Assembly (NCBI RefSeq): GCF_036320485.1
Contig: NZ_CP132911.1
Coordinates: 1,364,001 to 1,428,000, forward strand
Direction: 5' to 3'
Source: Dyella sp. A6
Lineage (GTDB): Bacteria; Pseudomonadota; Gammaproteobacteria; Xanthomonadales; Rhodanobacteraceae
Length of the DNA stretch: 64,000 nt
The notes beneath the pieces are model-generated. The model was not told where the DNA came from. It was given only the letters and a program-made list of their open reading frames with translations, and searched no databases. Positions 39,377 to 48,237 of this stretch are shown here, one piece after another. Numbering within the stretch: the first letter of the stretch is position 1; every line of letters begins with the position of its first letter. A program made the position numbers and the translations under genes.

Positions 39377-40738
39377 ATGAGCCAACGCAAGTATTTCGGT
39401 ACCGACGGCATCCGCGGTCGGGTAGGCCAGTGGCCGATCAGCGCAGACTTCATGCTGAAACTGGGGCGCGCGCTGGGTGCGGTCCTGGCCGCACGCGAAC
39501 GGCGCGGCGGAGCTCATCCGCTGGTGCTGATCGGCAAGGACACGCGGGTTTCCGGCTACATGTTCGAGTCCGCGCTGGAGGCCGGTCTGGTGGCGGCGGG
39601 TGCCGATGTCAGGCTGCTCGGGCCCATGCCCACGCCGGCCGTGGCCTTCCTCACTCGCAGCCTGCGCGCGGATGCCGGCATCGTCATCAGTGCCTCGCAC
39701 AACCCGCATCACGACAACGGCATCAAGTTCTTCTCCGCCAGTGGCGAGAAGCTGGCGGACGAGGTGGAGCTGGCGATCGAACGCGAGGTGGATGCCGACT
39801 TCAGCACGGTCGAGTCCGACCAGCTCGGCAAGGTGGTGCGCATCAGCGATGCGGTTACCCGCTACGCCGAGTTCTGCAAGACGACGGTCGGCGAGGACTT
39901 CAGCCTGGCCGGTATCCGGATGGTGCTGGACTGCGCCAATGGCGCCACCTACCAGGTCGCACCGAAGGTCTTTGCCGAGCTGGGAGCGGATGTGACCGTC
40001 ATCGGCGACCAGCCCGACGGCTTCAACATCAACCGGGACGTCGGCTCCACCCATCCGCAGGCACTGCAGGATGCCGTCGTGGCGCAACAGGCCGACCTGG
40101 GCATCGCCTTCGACGGTGACGGCGACCGTGTGCAGCTGGTGGATCGGCATGGCGTGCTCGCCGATGGCGACGACATTCTTTACGTACTGGCCCGGAGCTG
40201 GCACGGCCGCGGCCTGCTGCGAGGGCCGGTAGTCGGCACGCTGATGAGCAATTACGGTCTGCAGCAGGCGCTGGATGCACTCGGCACCACGCTGGTGCGC
40301 GCCAACGTGGGCGACCGCTACGTGCTGCAGCAGCTGAAGGAACATGGCGGTGTGCTGGGTGGCGAGACGTCGGGCCACATCCTGTGCCTGGACCGCGCGT
40401 CCACCGGCGACGGCATCGTGGCGGCGCTGGCCGTGCTGGAAGCGCTGTCGCTGGCCGGCGAGGACCTGGCCGAGGTGCGCAAGGGGCTGCACAAGTTGCC
40501 GCAGATCATGCTGAACGTGCGCGCCGAGGGGGCACGCCAGGCGCTGTCCAGCGACGCCGTGCGCGAAACCCTGGCCGAGGTCGAGCGCATCCTGCACGGA
40601 CGTGGCCGGGTCGTGCTGCGCCCCTCGGGTACCGAGCCGCTGGTACGCGTGACCGTGGAAGCGGCCGATGCGGTCGAAGTGCAGCAGATGGCGAAGCGCC
40701 TGGCCGACGTCGTAAAATCGGAAGCAGAACGCTCGTGA
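39377..40738 (+). CDS. glmM: Phosphoglucosamine mutase
   Basis: Converts glucosamine-6-phosphate to glucosamine-1-phosphate on the way to UDP-N-acetylglucosamine for peptidoglycan and lipopolysaccharide. The 453-residue protein has the active-site serine loop [13 protein letters not shown] (Ser about residue 105), the metal loop [10 protein letters not shown], and the phosphate-binding [11 protein letters not shown] near the C-terminus. The folP-glmM order is widely conserved in gammaproteobacteria. The ATG at 39377 matches the family start [10 protein letters not shown]. Confidence 0.97.
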   Translation: MSQRKYFGTDGIRGRVGQWPISADFMLKLGRALGAVLAARERRGGAHPLVLIGKDTRVSGYMFESALEAGLVAAGADVRLLGPMPTPAVAFLTRSLRADAGIVISASHNPHHDNGIKFFSASGEKLADEVELAIEREVDADFSTVESDQLGKVVRISDAVTRYAEFCKTTVGEDFSLAGIRMVLDCANGATYQVAPKVFAELGADVTVIGDQPDGFNINRDVGSTHPQALQDAVVAQQADLGIAFDGDGDRVQLVDRHGVLADGDDILYVLARSWHGRGLLRGPVVGTLMSNYGLQQALDALGTTLVRANVGDRYVLQQLKEHGGVLGGETSGHILCLDRASTGDGIVAALAVLEALSLAGEDLAEVRKGLHKLPQIMLNVRAEGARQALSSDAVRETLAEVERILHGRGRVVLRPSGTEPLVRVTVEAADAVEVQQMAKRLADVVKSEAERS

Positions 40739-40863
40739 ACCAGCAGGCGCCGCGCGCCTGCCCCATGACAGCCCGGACCAGGTCGCCAAGGATTGGCCCG
40801 ACGTGCACCGCCCCTGCGGTGGCGGATCACAAATCGACCGCACGCCTACCTGGACTTGAGCCC

Positions 40864-41799
40864 ATGAAAAACGTTCCGACCCTCGACATCCGTCGTTACG
40901 ACACCGACCGCGACGCCTTCGTCGCCGAGCTGGGTGCGGCCTATCGCGAGTTCGGCTTCTGCTGCATCAGCGGTCACGGTATCGAACCGTCGCTGGTCGA
41001 CGGGGCCTACGATGTCTTCAAGCGCTTCTTCGCGCTGCCGGCCGAAACCAAGATGAAGTATCACGTGGCCGGTTCCGGCGGCGCACGCGGCTACACCCCG
41101 TTCAAGGTGGAGACGGCCAAGGACAGCCGCTATCCGGACCTGAAGGAGTTCTGGCACGTCGGGCGCGAGATTCCGCGTGACTCGAAATTCGCCGCGTTGA
41201 TGCCGGCCAACCTGTGGCCTTCCGAGGTGGACGGTTTCCGCGAATACGGCTACGGCCTGTTCGACGCGCTGGACCGGCTCGGCAGCCGCGTGCTGCGTGC
41301 GCTGGCGCTGCATATCGACTTGCCCGAGACCTATTTCGAGGACAAGACCGACCAGGGCAATTCGATCCTGCGACCGATCCACTATCCGCCGATCACCGAA
41401 GACAACCTGCCCAACGTGCGTGCCGGTGCGCACGAGGACATCAACCTCATCACCCTGCTGGTCGGTGCCAGCGCGGAAGGCCTGGAGGTGTTCACCCGCG
41501 AGGGCGAGTGGCTGCCGATCACCACCGAAGGCGATGCCATCGTGGTGAACATCGGCGACATGCTGCAGCGGCTGACCAATCACGTGTATCCGTCCACCAC
41601 CCATCGCGTGGTGAATCCGCCGAATGCCAACGCGCGCAAGCCGCGCTATTCGGTGCCGTTCTTCCTGCATCCGAACCCCGACGTGATGCTCGATCCGCTG
41701 CCGCAGTGCGTGACTCCAGACAACCCGTCGCGCTACGACACCTCGATCTCGTCGCACGAGTACCTGCTGCAGCGCCTGCGCGAGATCAAGCTGATCTAG
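40864..41799 (+). CDS. 2-oxoglutarate/Fe(II)-dependent oxygenase (isopenicillin-N-synthase-like)
   Basis: A 311-residue jelly-roll oxygenase. The DIOX N-terminal domain (about residues 5-120) is followed by the 2OG-Fe(II) core with metal ligands His and Asp in AHEDINLI and a distal His in STTHRVVN; the RKPRYSVPFF stretch carries the Arg-x-Ser that binds 2-oxoglutarate. The ATG at 40864 is the family start; the frame extends upstream through the glmM 3' end but without sense. Plant and bacterial relatives oxidise many small molecules; in proteobacteria the substrate is generally unknown. It lies between glmM and tpiA, where it is not part of the usual conserved order. Confidence 0.88.
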   Translation: MKNVPTLDIRRYDTDRDAFVAELGAAYREFGFCCISGHGIEPSLVDGAYDVFKRFFALPAETKMKYHVAGSGGARGYTPFKVETAKDSRYPDLKEFWHVGREIPRDSKFAALMPANLWPSEVDGFREYGYGLFDALDRLGSRVLRALALHIDLPETYFEDKTDQGNSILRPIHYPPITEDNLPNVRAGAHEDINLITLLVGASAEGLEVFTREGEWLPITTEGDAIVVNIGDMLQRLTNHVYPSTTHRVVNPPNANARKPRYSVPFFLHPNPDVMLDPLPQCVTPDNPSRYDTSISSHEYLLQRLREIKLI

Positions 41800-41833
41800 T
41801 GCCGTCGGCTGGCGCGGACGTGTCCATTGCAGG

Positions 41834-42643
41834 CTACTCGTCGAACTGGCGATAGCGCTTCGCCTGGCGTGCCGAGAGTGCGCGCGCCAGGCGGTCCGGC
41901 ACCAGCTTGAAGATGGCCTTGATCGTGCGGTTGACCCGACCGGTGACGTGTACCGCGTCACCGTGTTCCACCGCCGCGATGCCTTCGGCCACCACGGCCT
42001 CCGCGCTCTGCCACATGAAACCGGGCAGCTTGTTCATCAAGGTGCGGGTACCGGTGACGTCATGGAATTCGGAATAGGTGAAGCCGGGACACAGTGCGCA
42101 GACATGCACGTTGCGGTCGCGGTTTTCCAGCGCCAGCGATTCGGAAAAGCGGATCAGGTAGGACTTGCTTGCCGCGTACAGCGTATGACCTGCCGTGCCC
42201 GGCACGTGGCCGGCCAGCGAAGCCACGTTGACGATGCGGCCGTAGCCGCGCTCGCGCATGCCGGGCAACAGCAGCCAGGCCAGCTCGGTCGGTGCGGTCA
42301 GCAGCACCTGCAGGAAGTCCGCATGGATCTGCCAGGCGTTGCCCGTGAAGCTGCCGGGTACGCCATAGCCGGCGTTGTTGATCAGCCAGTCGACGGCCAG
42401 GCCACGCTGCTGCAACGCTTCGCATAGTGCCTTCGGTGCGGCGGGGGCGGCCAGGTCGGCGGCAAGCACCGTCACCTGGCATGCGTGCGACTGGCGCAAT
42501 GATTCGGCCAGCGCTTCCAGGCGATCGGCCCTGCGCGCGGTCAGCACCAGATCGTGTCCGCGTGCGGCGAGGGCCTGGGCAAAGGCGGCGCCGATACCGG
42601 ACGAGGCGCCGGTGACTAGACTCAGTGGGCGATCTTGCGACAT
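41834..42643 (-). CDS. Short-chain dehydrogenase/reductase
   Basis: A 269-residue classical SDR. The cofactor motif TGASSGIGAA is at residues about 11-20, the NNAGYG structural motif near 90, and the catalytic Ser-Tyr-Lys set appears as VNVASLAG and YAASKSYL (about residues 138-165). The cofactor is probably NADP(H), as a basic residue (AARRADR) follows the second strand. The C-terminus ends with a basic segment. The enzyme class is firm but the substrate is not. It is the only leftward gene in the block between orn and tRNA-Leu, and convergent with the 2OG oxygenase gene. Confidence 0.9.
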   Translation of the reverse strand: MSQDRPLSLVTGASSGIGAAFAQALAARGHDLVLTARRADRLEALAESLRQSHACQVTVLAADLAAPAAPKALCEALQQRGLAVDWLINNAGYGVPGSFTGNAWQIHADFLQVLLTAPTELAWLLLPGMRERGYGRIVNVASLAGHVPGTAGHTLYAASKSYLIRFSESLALENRDRNVHVCALCPGFTYSEFHDVTGTRTLMNKLPGFMWQSAEAVVAEGIAAVEHGDAVHVTGRVNRTIKAIFKLVPDRLARALSARQAKRYRQFDE

Positions 42644-42750
42644 GGTGGTATCCGCAGGGACAGGCGGGCATCATCGCATGGCCACCTGCCTGATTGCCCG
42701 AAACCGGGACGCTGGGTACCCTTCGCGCTTTTCTCGCTACGGAATATCGC

Positions 42751-43500
42751 ATGCGCAAGAAATTGGTCGCAGGCAACTGGAAGATGCATGGCAGCCATTC
42801 GATGGTTGCCGGCCTGGTCGACGAGCTCCTTGCCGGTGCTCCCTCGGGCATCGACGTCCTGTTGTTTCCACCCTTTCCCTACCTTTCCGACGTGGTGCAG
42901 CGCTGCGCGCAGGCAGGGTTCGGGGTGGGTGGTCAGGATGTCAGCGCCCATGAAGGGCAGGGTGCCTACACCGGCGAAGTCTCCGCCGCGATGCTTAAGG
43001 ACGTCGGCGCCGGCTGGACGCTGGTGGGACATTCCGAGCGGCGCCAGTACCACGCCGAGAGCAGCGAGCTGGTAGCACGCAAGTTCGCTGCGGCCCGGGC
43101 GGCCGGGTTGACGCCGATCCTGTGTGTCGGCGAAACCCTTGCGCAGCGTGAAGCGGGTGAGACCGAAGCCGTGGTCGCGGCCCAGTTGCAGGCCGTGCTG
43201 GCACTCAATGGCATCGCCAGTTTCGACACGGCGGTCATCTCCTACGAGCCGGTGTGGGCCATCGGTACCGGACGCACCGCCACACCCGAGCAGGCACAGC
43301 AGATGCACGCGTTCATCCGTAGCCAACTGGCGAAAGAGGATGTTATGATTGCCGGTCTGACGCGGCTGCTTTATGGCGGCAGCGTGAAGGCGGCAAATGC
43401 CGCGGAACTGTTCGCGCAGCCGGACGTGGATGGCGGGTTGATCGGCGGTGCCTCGCTTGTGGCTTCCGACTTCCTGGGTATCTGCGACGCGGCGCGTTGA
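42751..43500 (+). CDS. tpiA: Triosephosphate isomerase
   Basis: Interconverts dihydroxyacetone phosphate and glyceraldehyde-3-phosphate. The 249-residue TIM barrel keeps the active-site Asn-Lys in AGNWKMHG (residues about 8-15), His in GHSERRQYH (about 90-98), and catalytic Glu in SYEPVWAIGTG (about 161-171), plus the phosphate-binding GGSVKAANA. The ATG at 42751 is the family start. Only 17 bp separate it from secG, consistent with one transcript through tRNA-Leu. Confidence 0.97.
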   Translation: MRKKLVAGNWKMHGSHSMVAGLVDELLAGAPSGIDVLLFPPFPYLSDVVQRCAQAGFGVGGQDVSAHEGQGAYTGEVSAAMLKDVGAGWTLVGHSERRQYHAESSELVARKFAAARAAGLTPILCVGETLAQREAGETEAVVAAQLQAVLALNGIASFDTAVISYEPVWAIGTGRTATPEQAQQMHAFIRSQLAKEDVMIAGLTRLLYGGSVKAANAAELFAQPDVDGGLIGGASLVASDFLGICDAAR

Positions 43501-43517
43501 GCGCTACGGATTACACC

Positions 43518-43958
43518 ATGTTCGTTATCTTCAGCGTCTTCTACATCCTGATCGCCGCGGCGATGATCGTGCTGATCCTGATGCAGCGCGGTGCCGGCGC
43601 GGATGCCGGTTCGGGCTTCGGCGCGGGTGCCTCCGCGACCGTGTTCGGTGCCCGCGGATCGGCCAACTTCCTGTCGCGTGCCACCGCGGTGCTCGCTACG
43701 CTGTTCTTCCTGCTCAGCCTGGGTATGGGTATCTACCTGAAGGTGAGCGGCGCGCCGGCGCAGAGTGCCAACAACAGCCTCGGTGTGATGGCGGGGGTTG
43801 GCAATCAGCCCGCAAAGTCGCAGAATGCGCAGCCCACGAAACCGGCCGAGTCGTCCAAGACGGCAGTGCCGGCGGCAACCAGCAACAACAGCGATGTCCC
43901 GGCAGCACCGGCGACGAAGCCCGCATCGACTGTGCCGAGTGCTCCGGTCAAGCACTGA
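43518..43958 (+). CDS. secG: Preprotein translocase subunit SecG
   Basis: Small inner-membrane partner of SecYE that speeds Sec-dependent export. The 146-residue protein has two membrane segments (about residues 2-20 and 53-72) separated by the Gly-rich loop LMQRGAGADAGSGFGAGAS, the SecG signature. A long low-complexity tail rich in Ala, Pro, Ser, Thr and Lys (about residues 80-146) is common in Lysobacterales SecG and is not conserved in sequence. It lies 17 bp after tpiA and 17 bp before tRNA-Leu. Confidence 0.95.
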   Translation: MFVIFSVFYILIAAAMIVLILMQRGAGADAGSGFGAGASATVFGARGSANFLSRATAVLATLFFLLSLGMGIYLKVSGAPAQSANNSLGVMAGVGNQPAKSQNAQPTKPAESSKTAVPAATSNNSDVPAAPATKPASTVPSAPVKH

Positions 43959-43975
43959 GATCAAGCAAGACACCT

Positions 43976-44060
43976 GCCCAGGTGGCGGAATTGGTAGACG
44001 CACTACCTTGAGGTGGTAGCGCCGAGAGGCGTAGGGGTTCGAGTCCCCTCTTGGGCACCA
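43976..44060 (+). tRNA. leuU: tRNA-Leu (anticodon GAG)
   Basis: Eighty-five bases with the CCA end encoded. The acceptor stem GCCCAGG pairs with CTTGGGC; the D loop has GGTAGAC; the anticodon stem CTACC/GGTAG encloses TTGAGGT, giving anticodon GAG; a class II variable arm (CGCCGAGAGGCG) and the T-arm GGGGTTCGAGTCCCC follow. A secG-leuU arrangement is conserved in many gammaproteobacteria. Confidence 0.97.
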
Positions 44061-44103
44061 ATACATAGTCCGGCAACGTCCAATACGGACCAGAAAGACT
44101 AGG

Positions 44104-44130
44104 AAAACCCGCCACTTAGGCGGGTTTTTT
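44104..44130 (+). terminator. Rho-independent terminator after tRNA-Leu
   Basis: AAACCCGCC pairs with GGCGGGTTT across ACTTA, followed by TTTATT. It should end the tpiA-secG-tRNA-Leu transcript and insulates the mobile DNA that begins 17 bp on. Confidence 0.9.
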
Positions 44131-44217
44131 ATTGCCTCGTCGTCTAGTGTCGTCCGGGTGTTGGCGCTCGCCGAAAACTGACCACCTCTGCGCGTTGAAA
44201 ATTGACCAGGGATGGAA

Positions 44218-44239
44218 GCCGAGGGAGAGGTCCCTCGGC
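44218..44239 (-). terminator. Hairpin downstream of istB
   Basis: GCCGAGGG pairs with CCCTCGGC around a six-base loop, 33 bp beyond the istB stop. The T tract is poor. Confidence 0.45.
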
Positions 44240-44271
44240 GTGGTTGGAGTGTAGCGTCGGTTGGGTTCGGA

Positions 44272-45078
44272 TCAGAGCGGTTCGTCGGTGCCCTCCGTAC
44301 TGGTCCGCTCCCTGGCCTGTTCCCGCGACTTGATCCGCGCCTTGGCCTGATGGCTGCTCTGCCGGAAGCGGTAGCTGTCGTTGCCGGTTTCGATGATGTG
44401 GCAGTGGTGGGTGAGCCGGTCGAGCAGCGCGGTGGTGAGCTTGGCGTCGATGAAGACGTTGGCCCACTCGGCGAACACCAGGTTGGTAGTGATGATCACG
44501 CTGGTGTGCTCGTAGAGCCGTGAGAGCAGGTGGAAGAGCAAGGCGCCACCGGCTTGCGAGAACGGCAGGTAGCCGAGCTCATCGAGGATCACCAGATCCA
44601 GGTGCATCAGCTGGTTCGCGAGCCGCCCGGCACGACCGGCCGCCTTCTCCTGTTCCAGTTGGTTCACCAGCTCGATCGTCGAGAAGAAGCGCGCACGCTT
44701 GGCATGCTGGGTGATGGCCTGGACGCCGAGGGCGGTGGCCAGATGCGTCTTGCCGGTGCCGGTACCACCGATCAGGACGATATTCTCCGCACGCTCGGTG
44801 AAGGCGAGTGTCGCGAACGGCTCGATCTGGCGCCGATCGACCTTGGACTGCTCGAAGTCGAAACCGGCCAGGTCGCGGTGGATCGGGAAGCGTGCGGCCT
44901 GCATCTGGTAGCGGATCGAGCGCAGACCGCGGTCGGTCTGCTCGGCCTGGACCAGATGCCGCAAGAGCCACTCGGTCTGCTGCAACTCCACGTTGCTGCC
45001 GTTCTGCAGGGCCTCGGCGTAGCCATTGGCCATGCCGTATAAACGTAGCCCCTTGAGCGCGGTGATCAGGTCAGTCAT
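44272..45078 (-). CDS. istB: IS21-family transposition helper ATPase IstB
   Basis: A 268-residue AAA+ ATPase that assists IstA in target capture. Walker A is GGTGTGKTH (about residues 104-112), Walker [14 protein letters not shown] (about 160-172), and the N-terminal helical segment [16 protein letters not shown] is the IstB type. The frame is intact. Its start overlaps the 3' end of istA by eight bases, the usual arrangement. The C-terminal tail ([11 protein letters not shown]) is basic. Intact, but probably without a working partner. Confidence 0.95.
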   Translation of the reverse strand: MTDLITALKGLRLYGMANGYAEALQNGSNVELQQTEWLLRHLVQAEQTDRGLRSIRYQMQAARFPIHRDLAGFDFEQSKVDRRQIEPFATLAFTERAENIVLIGGTGTGKTHLATALGVQAITQHAKRARFFSTIELVNQLEQEKAAGRAGRLANQLMHLDLVILDELGYLPFSQAGGALLFHLLSRLYEHTSVIITTNLVFAEWANVFIDAKLTTALLDRLTHHCHIIETGNDSYRFRQSSHQAKARIKSREQARERTSTEGTDEPL

Positions 45079-46460
45079 GGGTCACCTCCGTGTGCAGCGC
45101 GTCGTAGCGCTGGGTGTCGCAGGTCGGGGCGACCGCGACGGTCAGGGACGTTGCGACGGGTGACGGTGGCGGACCTTCGCGCAGGCGCGCCAGGAGATTC
45201 AGCACATGCTCGGCGCTGGGCCGGCCGGACTCCAGTACCAGTTCGACGGCTACCAGCACGGCCTCCAGGCCGTGCTGCGGGACGGCGCCCAGCACCTGGG
45301 CCATGACTCGGTCACCGCCCTGGCGGCGCAGCAGGGCACGGCTCAACTGCTTCAACGGGTCCGGCATCTCCGCAAAGGGGGCGCCATTGCGCAACGCGCC
45401 CGGCTTGCGCTCCACCAACGGCACGTAGTGCCGCCAGTCGTACACCACATGGTCGCGTTCGATGGCGCGTGGATGCTCGGCAATCACTGCCTGCTCGGCC
45501 ACGACGACGACCCGCTCGGGATACAGCCTCACGCTGACCCGATGCCCGGCCCAGGCACAGGGGACCGAGTAACGGTTGCGCGCCACCGTCACCAGGCAGG
45601 TGCTCGATACCCGCGCCGGCGACTCGATGTAGCCATCGAAGGGCGCGGGCATCGGCATCAGGTGGGCCTGCTCGTGCTCCAGCGCTTCGGCGATGGTCAT
45701 GCCTGGATGTTCCGGATGCGCCGCACGGCGTGCTTCGATGCAGTGCGTCGCCAGCCAGACGTTGAGCTCGGCGAAGCTGGAAAAGCGCTGTTCCAGGGCG
45801 GCCTGCCAGATCCGCCGCCGGCTGTCCTAGACGCCCTTCTCGACACGGCCCTTCTCCCAACCGCTGGCCACGTTGCAGAAGTCCGGATCGATCAAATAGT
45901 GCGCGGTCATCGCGGCGAAACGGGCGTTGACGATCCGCGCCTTGCCGCGCCCTGGCACGCGGTCCACCGCCGTCTTCATGTTGTCGTAGATCCCGCGCCG
46001 GGCAATGCCACCCAAGCCCGTCAGGCAACGCAGGTGGGCATCGAACAGCATCTCGTGACTCTGCGTCGGATACGCCACCAGCCAGAACGCTCGCGAGGCA
46101 CAAAGCTTCATGTGTGCCAGCTGGATCTTGCGCCAGACGCCGCCGATCACGATCCCTTCCTCGCTCCAGTCGAACTGGAACGCCTCGCCCCACTCGAACT
46201 GCAGCGGGACGTAGGCCGCGCGGGCCGTCACCGTTCCCGCCTCCGCCCGCCAGGCTCGTATCGCCTCGGTTACCCGACTGTAGCTGCCGGTGAAACCCTG
46301 GGCCTGAAGCTGGGTGTAGAGGAACAACGCCGTGCGCCGTTCCTTGCGCGGACGCCGCGCGTCGGTCTCTACCGCTTGCCGTAGCCACTCAATGTGTCCA
46401 TCAAGCTTCTTGGGACCGGCCTGGCGCCGGTAGGCCATCTCGCTACGTACCGGGTCCCGC
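45071..46460 (-). pseudogene. istA: IS21-family transposase IstA, amber-interrupted and 5'-truncated
   Basis: The reading frame enters at 46460, from the IS3 junction, and lacks the usual N-terminal helix-turn-helix. Integrase-core features are present: FDWSEEG (Asp), YDNMKTAVD (Asp) and a C-terminal domain rich in basic residues. At 45827-45829 the codon is TAG, after EKGV and before DSRRRIW, where relatives have Gln (CAG); both sides stay in the same frame, so this is a single nonsense change. The C-terminal part could still be translated from an internal ATG at 45700. Non-functional as it stands. Confidence 0.9.
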
Positions 46461-46533
46461 TGTCGACTCCCCGTAATCTTGATCCAGGCATAACTGGAGG
46501 TCTCCGGGCAAACTAGCCCCAAGGAGACCGAAG

Positions 46534-46800
46534 ATGCGCAAGAGCAAGTTCACCGAAAGTCAGATCGTCGCGACGCTGAAGCAGGTCGAAGGCGGTCGGC
46601 AGGTCAAAGATGTGTGCCGCGAGTTGGGCATATCGGACGCCACGTACTACGTGTGGAAGTCCAAGTATGGCGGGATGGAAGCGTCCGACATACAGCGGCT
46701 GCGCGACGTCGAGGCGGAGCACGCCAAGCTCAAGCGGATGTATGCCGAGCTGGCGATGGAGAACCACGCGCTGAAGGATCTGATTGCAAAAAAGTTGTAG
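46534..46800 (+). CDS. IS3-family transposase OrfA
   Basis: An 88-residue protein with a helix-turn-helix ([20 protein letters not shown], residues 24-43) and a C-terminal leucine-rich coil. The start ATGCGCAAG at 46534 follows AAGGAGACCGA. At 46788-46794 the sequence A AAA AAG is a textbook -1 slippery heptamer, from which a full OrfAB transposase is made; without slipping, translation stops at TAG (46798-46800). Confidence 0.93.
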   Translation: MRKSKFTESQIVATLKQVEGGRQVKDVCRELGISDATYYVWKSKYGGMEASDIQRLRDVEAEHAKLKRMYAELAMENHALKDLIAKKL

Positions 46801-47642
46801 ACCCGGCGCACAAGCGCCCGCTGCTGACGTGGTTGATGAATCACTACGGCTGGAGCGAGCGCCGGGCTTGTTCGGCGATGGGCTTGTCGCGATCAACGGC
46901 GCGTTACCGCCGCCGACCGGATCGGGACGAGGAAGTGATTGCGCTGCTCGCTGAACTGGCGGAACGGTTTCCAGAGCGTGGCTTCGGCAAGCTGTTTCAG
47001 CTGATTCGACGCCGCGGTCTGGTGTGGAACCACAAGAGGGTGTGGCGCGTGTATTGCCGGATGCAACTCAATCGCCGCCGACGCGGCAAGAAGCGTGTAC
47101 CGAACCGGCATCCGATGCCCTTGGCGGCTGGCGAGCAGATCAACGCTAGTTGGTCGATCGACTTCATGTCCGACGCCCTGTGGGATGGGCGGCGCTTCCG
47201 GACGTTCAACGTGATTGACGACTTCAGTCGCGAAGCACTGGCCATCGAGGTCGACCTCAACCTGCCCGCCACGCGTGTCATCCGCACGCTGGAGCGGATT
47301 GCGGCCTGGCGCGGCTATCCGGCCAAGCTTCGCCTGGACAACGGGCCGGAATTCATCGCACTGGCGCTGGCCGAATGGGCCGAGCGCAAAGGCATCACTC
47401 TGGACTTCATCGAGCCCGGCAGGCCCATGCAAAACGGCTTCATCGAGCGTTTCAACGGCAGCTTCCGCCGTGGCGTGCTCGACATGTACATCTTCCGCAC
47501 GCTCACCGAAGTACGTGAGCACGCGGAACGGTGGCTGGCCGACTACAACAACGAGATTCCCCACGACAGCCTCGACGGGCTCACGCCCGTCGAATTCCGA
47601 CTTCAGAACGACCCGGCAACCTCTAATTTAGCTTGGCACTGA
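46797..47642 (+). CDS. IS3-family transposase OrfB (DDE integrase domain)
   Basis: The frame is given from the slip site; the first ATG inside it is at 46836 ([10 protein letters not shown]). Integrase core with Asp in SWSIDFMSD, Asp in RLDNGPEFI and Glu in [17 protein letters not shown], 35 residues after the second Asp. An HTH_21 segment precedes it ([20 protein letters not shown]). The frame is intact, so with the slippery site the element looks competent. This is a different subgroup from the IS3 element at 7346. Confidence 0.92.
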   Translation, partial: VDPAHKRPLLTWLMNHYGWSERRACSAMGLSRSTARYRRRPDRDEEVIALLAELAERFPERGFGKLFQLIRRRGLVWNHKRVWRVYCRMQLNRRRRGKKRVPNRHPMPLAAGEQINASWSIDFMSDALWDGRRFRTFNVIDDFSREALAIEVDLNLPATRVIRTLERIAAWRGYPAKLRLDNGPEFIALALAEWAERKGITLDFIEPGRPMQNGFIERFNGSFRRGVLDMYIFRTLTEVREHAERWLADYNNEIPHDSLDGLTPVEFRLQNDPATSNLAWH

Positions 47643-47761
47643 TTTACGGGGAGTCGACACGAGTGCTCGGTTGCAGTCTCATGCGGGATCGACTGACGAC
47701 GAATAAATGCCCTTGGCGGGGCAAATCGGAGCGCTCTCATTTCACGCAGTAACAGACTGTC

Positions 47762-47803
47762 GGGTATCAGGGATGTCATTGCATGTCGGTGCACCTGATA
47801 CCC
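47762..47803 (+). other. Perfect 10-bp inverted repeat (possible RNA hairpin)
   Basis: GGGTATCAGG and CCTGATACCC flank a 22-base loop. It lies 24 bp before a strong terminator, as in the 3' part of a small RNA or an untranslated mRNA end. No known RNA family was recognised. Confidence 0.55.
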
Positions 47804-47827
47804 CGAGCCGTACCCCCTAGTAGGCTC

Positions 47828-47861
47828 AAGGGCTCCGCTTCGGCGGAGCCCTTATTTTTTT
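47828..47861 (+). terminator. Strong Rho-independent terminator with no gene before it
   Basis: AAGGGCTCCGC pairs with GCGGAGCCCTT around a TTCG-like loop and is followed by ATTTTTTT. The nearest rightward gene upstream is the IS OrfB, beyond its own end, so the terminator's native gene or RNA is missing or unrecognised. Confidence 0.9.
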
Positions 47862-48237
47862 CCGGGTCTTGGTGATGCGCATGCCTTAGGCGTGGGCGCC
47901 AGCGTGACGCCCGGGTCCTGACGTTTGTAACGCGCAAGCACCTTCCGAAAGGCCGGTGCGAGGCGCGAGCTTATCGATAAGGTTCAATAGCTTGCGTCAT
48001 GCTGACGGATCCGAAGATTTTATATGGCATTAAAAGCGAATCATCCCCGCTAAGTGTTGAAACGCATTAAGCTCGATCCAAGCAAGTCAGCGGCGAAAGG
48101 CATGCAAGTAAGCATGTCGGCGATCTCCTACGCGCTATGTCAGCGCGGCGGGTGCCAAGGCAGGGGGAAGGTCGCCTTGCACTGGGTATGCGGCCATGCC
48201 TACCTTGCCAATGCCTGATCTAGGGAGAGGACGAGCA

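Larger units (their letters stand above)
44148..46460 (-). mobile_element. IS21-family element, decayed and truncated
   Basis: Carries istB and istA in the usual overlapping order, reading leftward. The left end begins around TGTCGTCC (44148) and holds two copies of an IS21-type terminal repeat, GAAAACTGACCA and GAAAATTGACCA (about 44172-44210). The right end is missing: the element stops exactly at the boundary of the IS3 element at 46461, and the sequence beyond that IS (47660 onward) is not IstA. With an amber codon in istA as well, it cannot move on its own. Confidence 0.85.
46461..47659 (+). mobile_element. IS3-family insertion sequence, complete
   Basis: 1199 bp bounded by TGTCGACTCCCCGTAA at the left (46461-46476) and its exact reverse complement at the right (47644-47659); weaker similarity continues inward to about 45 bases. 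It holds overlapping orfA and orfB. The flanks do not match: CGC before the left end and CGA after the right, so no target duplication remains. Together with the missing part of istA this points to a deletion or recombination next to the IS after it landed. Confidence 0.93.
47660..48237. other. 580-bp gap between the IS and the response-regulator gene
   Basis: No credible gene. It holds a hairpin (47762-47803), an orphan terminator (47828-47861), a perfect 12-bp palindrome CTTATCGATAAG (47970-47981) and an AT-richer, promoter-like stretch (about 47995-48075) before the response-regulator gene. This may be the leftover 3' end of a transcript whose gene was lost to IS-driven deletion. Confidence 0.6.

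Noticed and set aside
40735..40863. N-terminal extension of the 2OG oxygenase into the glmM 3' end
   Set aside because: The extended part is arginine/proline-rich antisense-like sequence; the DIOX domain begins right at the ATG at 40864.
47603..47794. 63-codon minus-strand frame across the IS3 right end
   Set aside because: It runs from host DNA into the IS and has no ribosome-binding site or recognisable domain; it is not the missing 5' part of istA.
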